From Rosellinia necatrix (taxonomy: Eukaryota; Ascomycota; Sordariomycetes; Xylariales; Xylariaceae), in the NCBI GenBank assembly GCA_021209875.1, contig JAGYVD010000001.1:434001-498000 (forward strand): a stretch of 64,000 bases of DNA, given 5' to 3'. The translations under genes were made by a program, and so were the position numbers. Below the pieces are notes generated by a model. It was not told the DNA's origin and searched no databases. It saw only the letters and a list, made by a program, of their open reading frames with translations. The stretch's first letter is position 1; each line of letters starts with the position of its first letter. Positions 61,484 through 64,000 of this stretch are shown one piece after another.

Positions 61484-63266
61484 TCACCATTTTCTCTCTT
61501 CGAAAGTCAGGGGGCAATCATCCTGGAAACTTGTTAGCACTAACATTCTCATGTTCTCTCGTCGTTGCCATCACATACCTTGGGGAAGATACAGGCAAAG
61601 ACCTTAATCTCCTCTGATATGGGGGTAGCGTGGTGCTTCCAATCTAAAAGAAGTGACGCCTTGCCCAAGAACAGCGCTAGGTTCAGTTGGGCATAGTGCT
61701 GACCAAGGCAATAGTGAGGACCTGTGCCAAAAACGAGGTAGTTCTTCTTGCCCTTCTCCTCGGCATCGCCTGTGTAGTAACGTTCGGGGTCGAATTCGTC
61801 GGGTCGATCATAGACCTCAGGGTCCCGAAGCGCCATATACGTTGTGGGAATGATCATGGCGCCTTTCGGCACCGTGTAATCATCGGTGATAGGGAAGGCT
61901 TTCTTGGCCTTATAAGGGACCATGATGACGGGAGGGCGCCAGCGCAGGAGCTCACGAACGACCGCTCGGGTATATGTCATAGACTCTAGTTGATCCATTG
62001 TAACGGGAGCGTGGATATCGCCATTGCGAACGCGGAGGTTCTCTTCGCGGACACGGTCCAAGACGTCGGGTCGCTGAGCAGCAACCTGGAATAGGTTCGT
62101 GGCAGCGCTGCTGGTAGCATCTTGGGAAGCGAAAAGGAAGGTGAAAATCGTTCGAGCAATTTCCATGTCCGAGAACTCGCGGATAATCGGAGAGGGTTTA
62201 ACCAAATTTTCGGTAGAGAGACCTTTTTCAGTAGCTTCGAGCCACCTCTTCGAGTCGATCATCTCCTTGATCCAAGCATCCATGATACAGGTGATCTCAC
62301 CACCAGCAGCCATACGAACCTTTGACTTGGCCGCGCATTTCGCGAACTCCTCCATTGTCTCGCGGGCAGCGCGCTGTCCGTACCATGTACGGGTGTACGG
62401 AATGATGATTGGGAAGTTGACGAGGTCGAGAGCGGCCGTCACCAGATAGTAATCATCGGCAACCTTCTGAATGGCAGAATCCGCCATGTAATAACCAGCG
62501 AAAGTACGAAGCGAAACGGCGCACATGAGCTCGCGGAATTCGTGCATAAAGGGGACAGGCTTGCCACCGGCATCCTTGGTAATCTTCAAGAATCTGGTGA
62601 AATATCGCTTGTACATCGCTTCTTGACCAGGGAGATAGCTATCGAGGGCCTTGCGGGTGAAGAGGTTGTTCAATCCCTTGCGGTAATCGACGTGCTGCTT
62701 TCCATCCATGAAAACCCAGCTATCCTCTCCCAAAATCTTGGTGGCCACATCGACGACGCAGGGCTTGACATACTGGGGAGCGTTGAAGATCTTCCTGGCA
62801 AGGTCTCGTGTGGAGGCAATAACAACGAATCTGACGGACGAAATGATAAGCAACAAGCTAAATTGGCGGTCGGGGGGAGTAGGACATACTTGTGGAAAAC
62901 CGAGACACAGCTGAGAGGACCGCTCTGCCACTTTTCCATGTACTCCTCGAACTTGGGGTCTAGAGACTGCAGAAATGGACCAATGAAGGGTTCCTTGAAG
63001 GCGGGCCCCACGATGGAACCCTTTTGGAGCAGATAGCTGACTACAAGGCCGACCGGTTAGTCGAGGTTTCATCCGTCAAAATCACGTCGGTGCTTGGGTT
63101 GCCTACTCTGATCGTAGGCGACAGCCAGGGCGAGAAGGGAGACGATCCAGGTAATGACGCTGGCGTTCATGACAGCGTCAACAGCGGATTCGATCTGGGG
63201 TGCAAAAGCACCGGCAGAAGGGATCACATTGGCCAGAGGCGACGTGAAACTGGTGTTAGAAGCCAT
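61484..63266 (-). CDS. ERG5: sterol C-22 desaturase, cytochrome P450 CYP61
   Basis: An ER-membrane P450 that introduces the C-22 double bond late in ergosterol synthesis. Exons on the minus strand are 63266-63107, 63040-62890, 62830-61579 and 61522-61484, giving 533 residues, the usual length for Erg5. The first three joins give AYDQ-ISYLLQKGS, VSVFHK-FVVIAS and FACIFPK-DDCPLTFEERKW; the last exon codes only for the final 12 residues and the stop, and matches the conserved Erg5 tail. The N-terminus has a membrane helix (VITWIVSLLALAVAY). P450 motifs are all present: the I-helix region FASQDATSS, the ExxR as ELLRWRPP, and the haem loop FGTGPHYCLGQHYA with the Cys ligand. The introns are 56-66 nt. 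Azole drugs act mainly on CYP51, not on this gene. No damage is seen. Confidence 0.97.
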
Positions 63267-64000
63267 GGCCGTTGGAGGTGCCGACCAGGCGCACGTAGCT
63301 AGCCGATACGAATCTGATCTGGTCTCGGGGCCTCACAGAACCGGGCGTGTCCGGTCAGACAGGTGGGCGAGGGAGGGTTACCGAGTAGAGGGGGCTAGAT
63401 AGAGGAAGAAGGTAAGAGGGGAGGAGGAGAGTTTGGGAAATGAGGTGCAACCCAATGGCACTAATAAGTTTCTCCAGGAAGGAACGAAGACTCTCTGTCT
63501 CCCTCTCATGCGCACCGCAGCATTAGGTAAGCCTCGTCCTTGCTTGTACACTGCGGGTACACTATACCGAGCGAATACGGTACCTAGGTAGTACGAAGTA
63601 ACTAGTAGCTACTGTGGGATGGGGAAGGGAGAACAAGCGGAGGGCAAGGAAAAAAAAGACAAAGTAAAATAAAGGTCCCTGGGGAGATAACCCGTTTTCC
63701 TATTGCGCTAGGGAGGCAGGCATGTAAATGAGCCTTCCGGGATGCTATTATTTAGTGCCGGGCACTATGCAAATCATCTTTCCAAACCTGCGTTGTTACA
63801 TTACGTCGTAAGCGAGGTGGATGAATAATGACATGATAGGCAAATAAGGTATACTTCTAGGTACCTGCTGCGACGGCGCGGGACAGCTTTCAGTTCAGAT
63901 CCGGTCGAAACCATCAATGCAAGCCAAGTGCGTACCGCACCTCAGTAATAGTCTAGATTACTATGTAGGGCACACTGACAGGGGACTATTTTGACATTCG
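63267..64000. other. upstream region of ERG5 at window end
   Basis: The promoter side of ERG5. It contains GGTACCTAGGTAGTACG near 63580 and CTAGGTACCTG near 63858, words of the type seen upstream of VPS35 and the LCMT gene. No further gene can be supported before the window ends. Confidence 0.5.

Overview
This window is nuclear DNA of a filamentous ascomycete, most likely a Sordariomycete (Xylariales or a neighbouring order is a guess). The evidence is: short GT..AG introns of about 50-165 nt with CTAAC/CTAAT-like branch sites; GC-rich third codon positions in housekeeping genes; two HET-domain genes; NACHT-ankyrin receptors; a GPI-type surface protein; and AT-richer, gene-poor stretches that look mutated. 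All gene models were built by hand from reading frames, splice sites and remembered family motifs. No database search was run.

Layout. Conserved core genes sit at the two flanks and in small groups. On the left are VPS35 (retromer, 2268-5149) and a Tre/transferrin-receptor-like membrane protein (6516-9282). In the middle are a MAK32-like sugar kinase (21032-22228), dolichol-phosphate mannosyltransferase DPM1 (26746-27613) and two short-chain dehydrogenases (27977-29027 and 31836-32922). On the right are SPT3 of SAGA (49036-50040), a multi-pass membrane protein (50994-52142), a PP2A-type leucine carboxyl methyltransferase (53010-54183), a GPI-type surface protein (55283-55927) and ERG5/CYP61 (61484-63266).

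Between the flanks, about 13-47 kb, lies an accessory stretch rich in fungal self/non-self recognition gene types. It holds an ankyrin-CorA-like pseudogene (13077-15974), an intact HET gene (19134-20864), a NACHT-ankyrin-ZZ pseudogene (about 23098-25849), a HET gene broken by one in-frame TGA (34515-36667) and an intact PNP-NACHT-ankyrin NLR (41677-45289). The NLR's ankyrin repeats are almost identical 102-bp tandem units. The same stretch has an isochorismatase-type hydrolase with a frameshift in a G6 run, a secreted neprosin-domain protein and a decayed SDR.

The gene-free stretch 55928-61483 appears AT-rich and carries a small remnant resembling a fungal rhodopsin/PTH11-type membrane protein. 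No tRNA, rRNA, CRISPR array or intact transposon was recognised. The best candidate for a second look is the concentration of HET and NLR genes in different states of decay next to one intact NLR with repeats of the kind that undergo concerted evolution.
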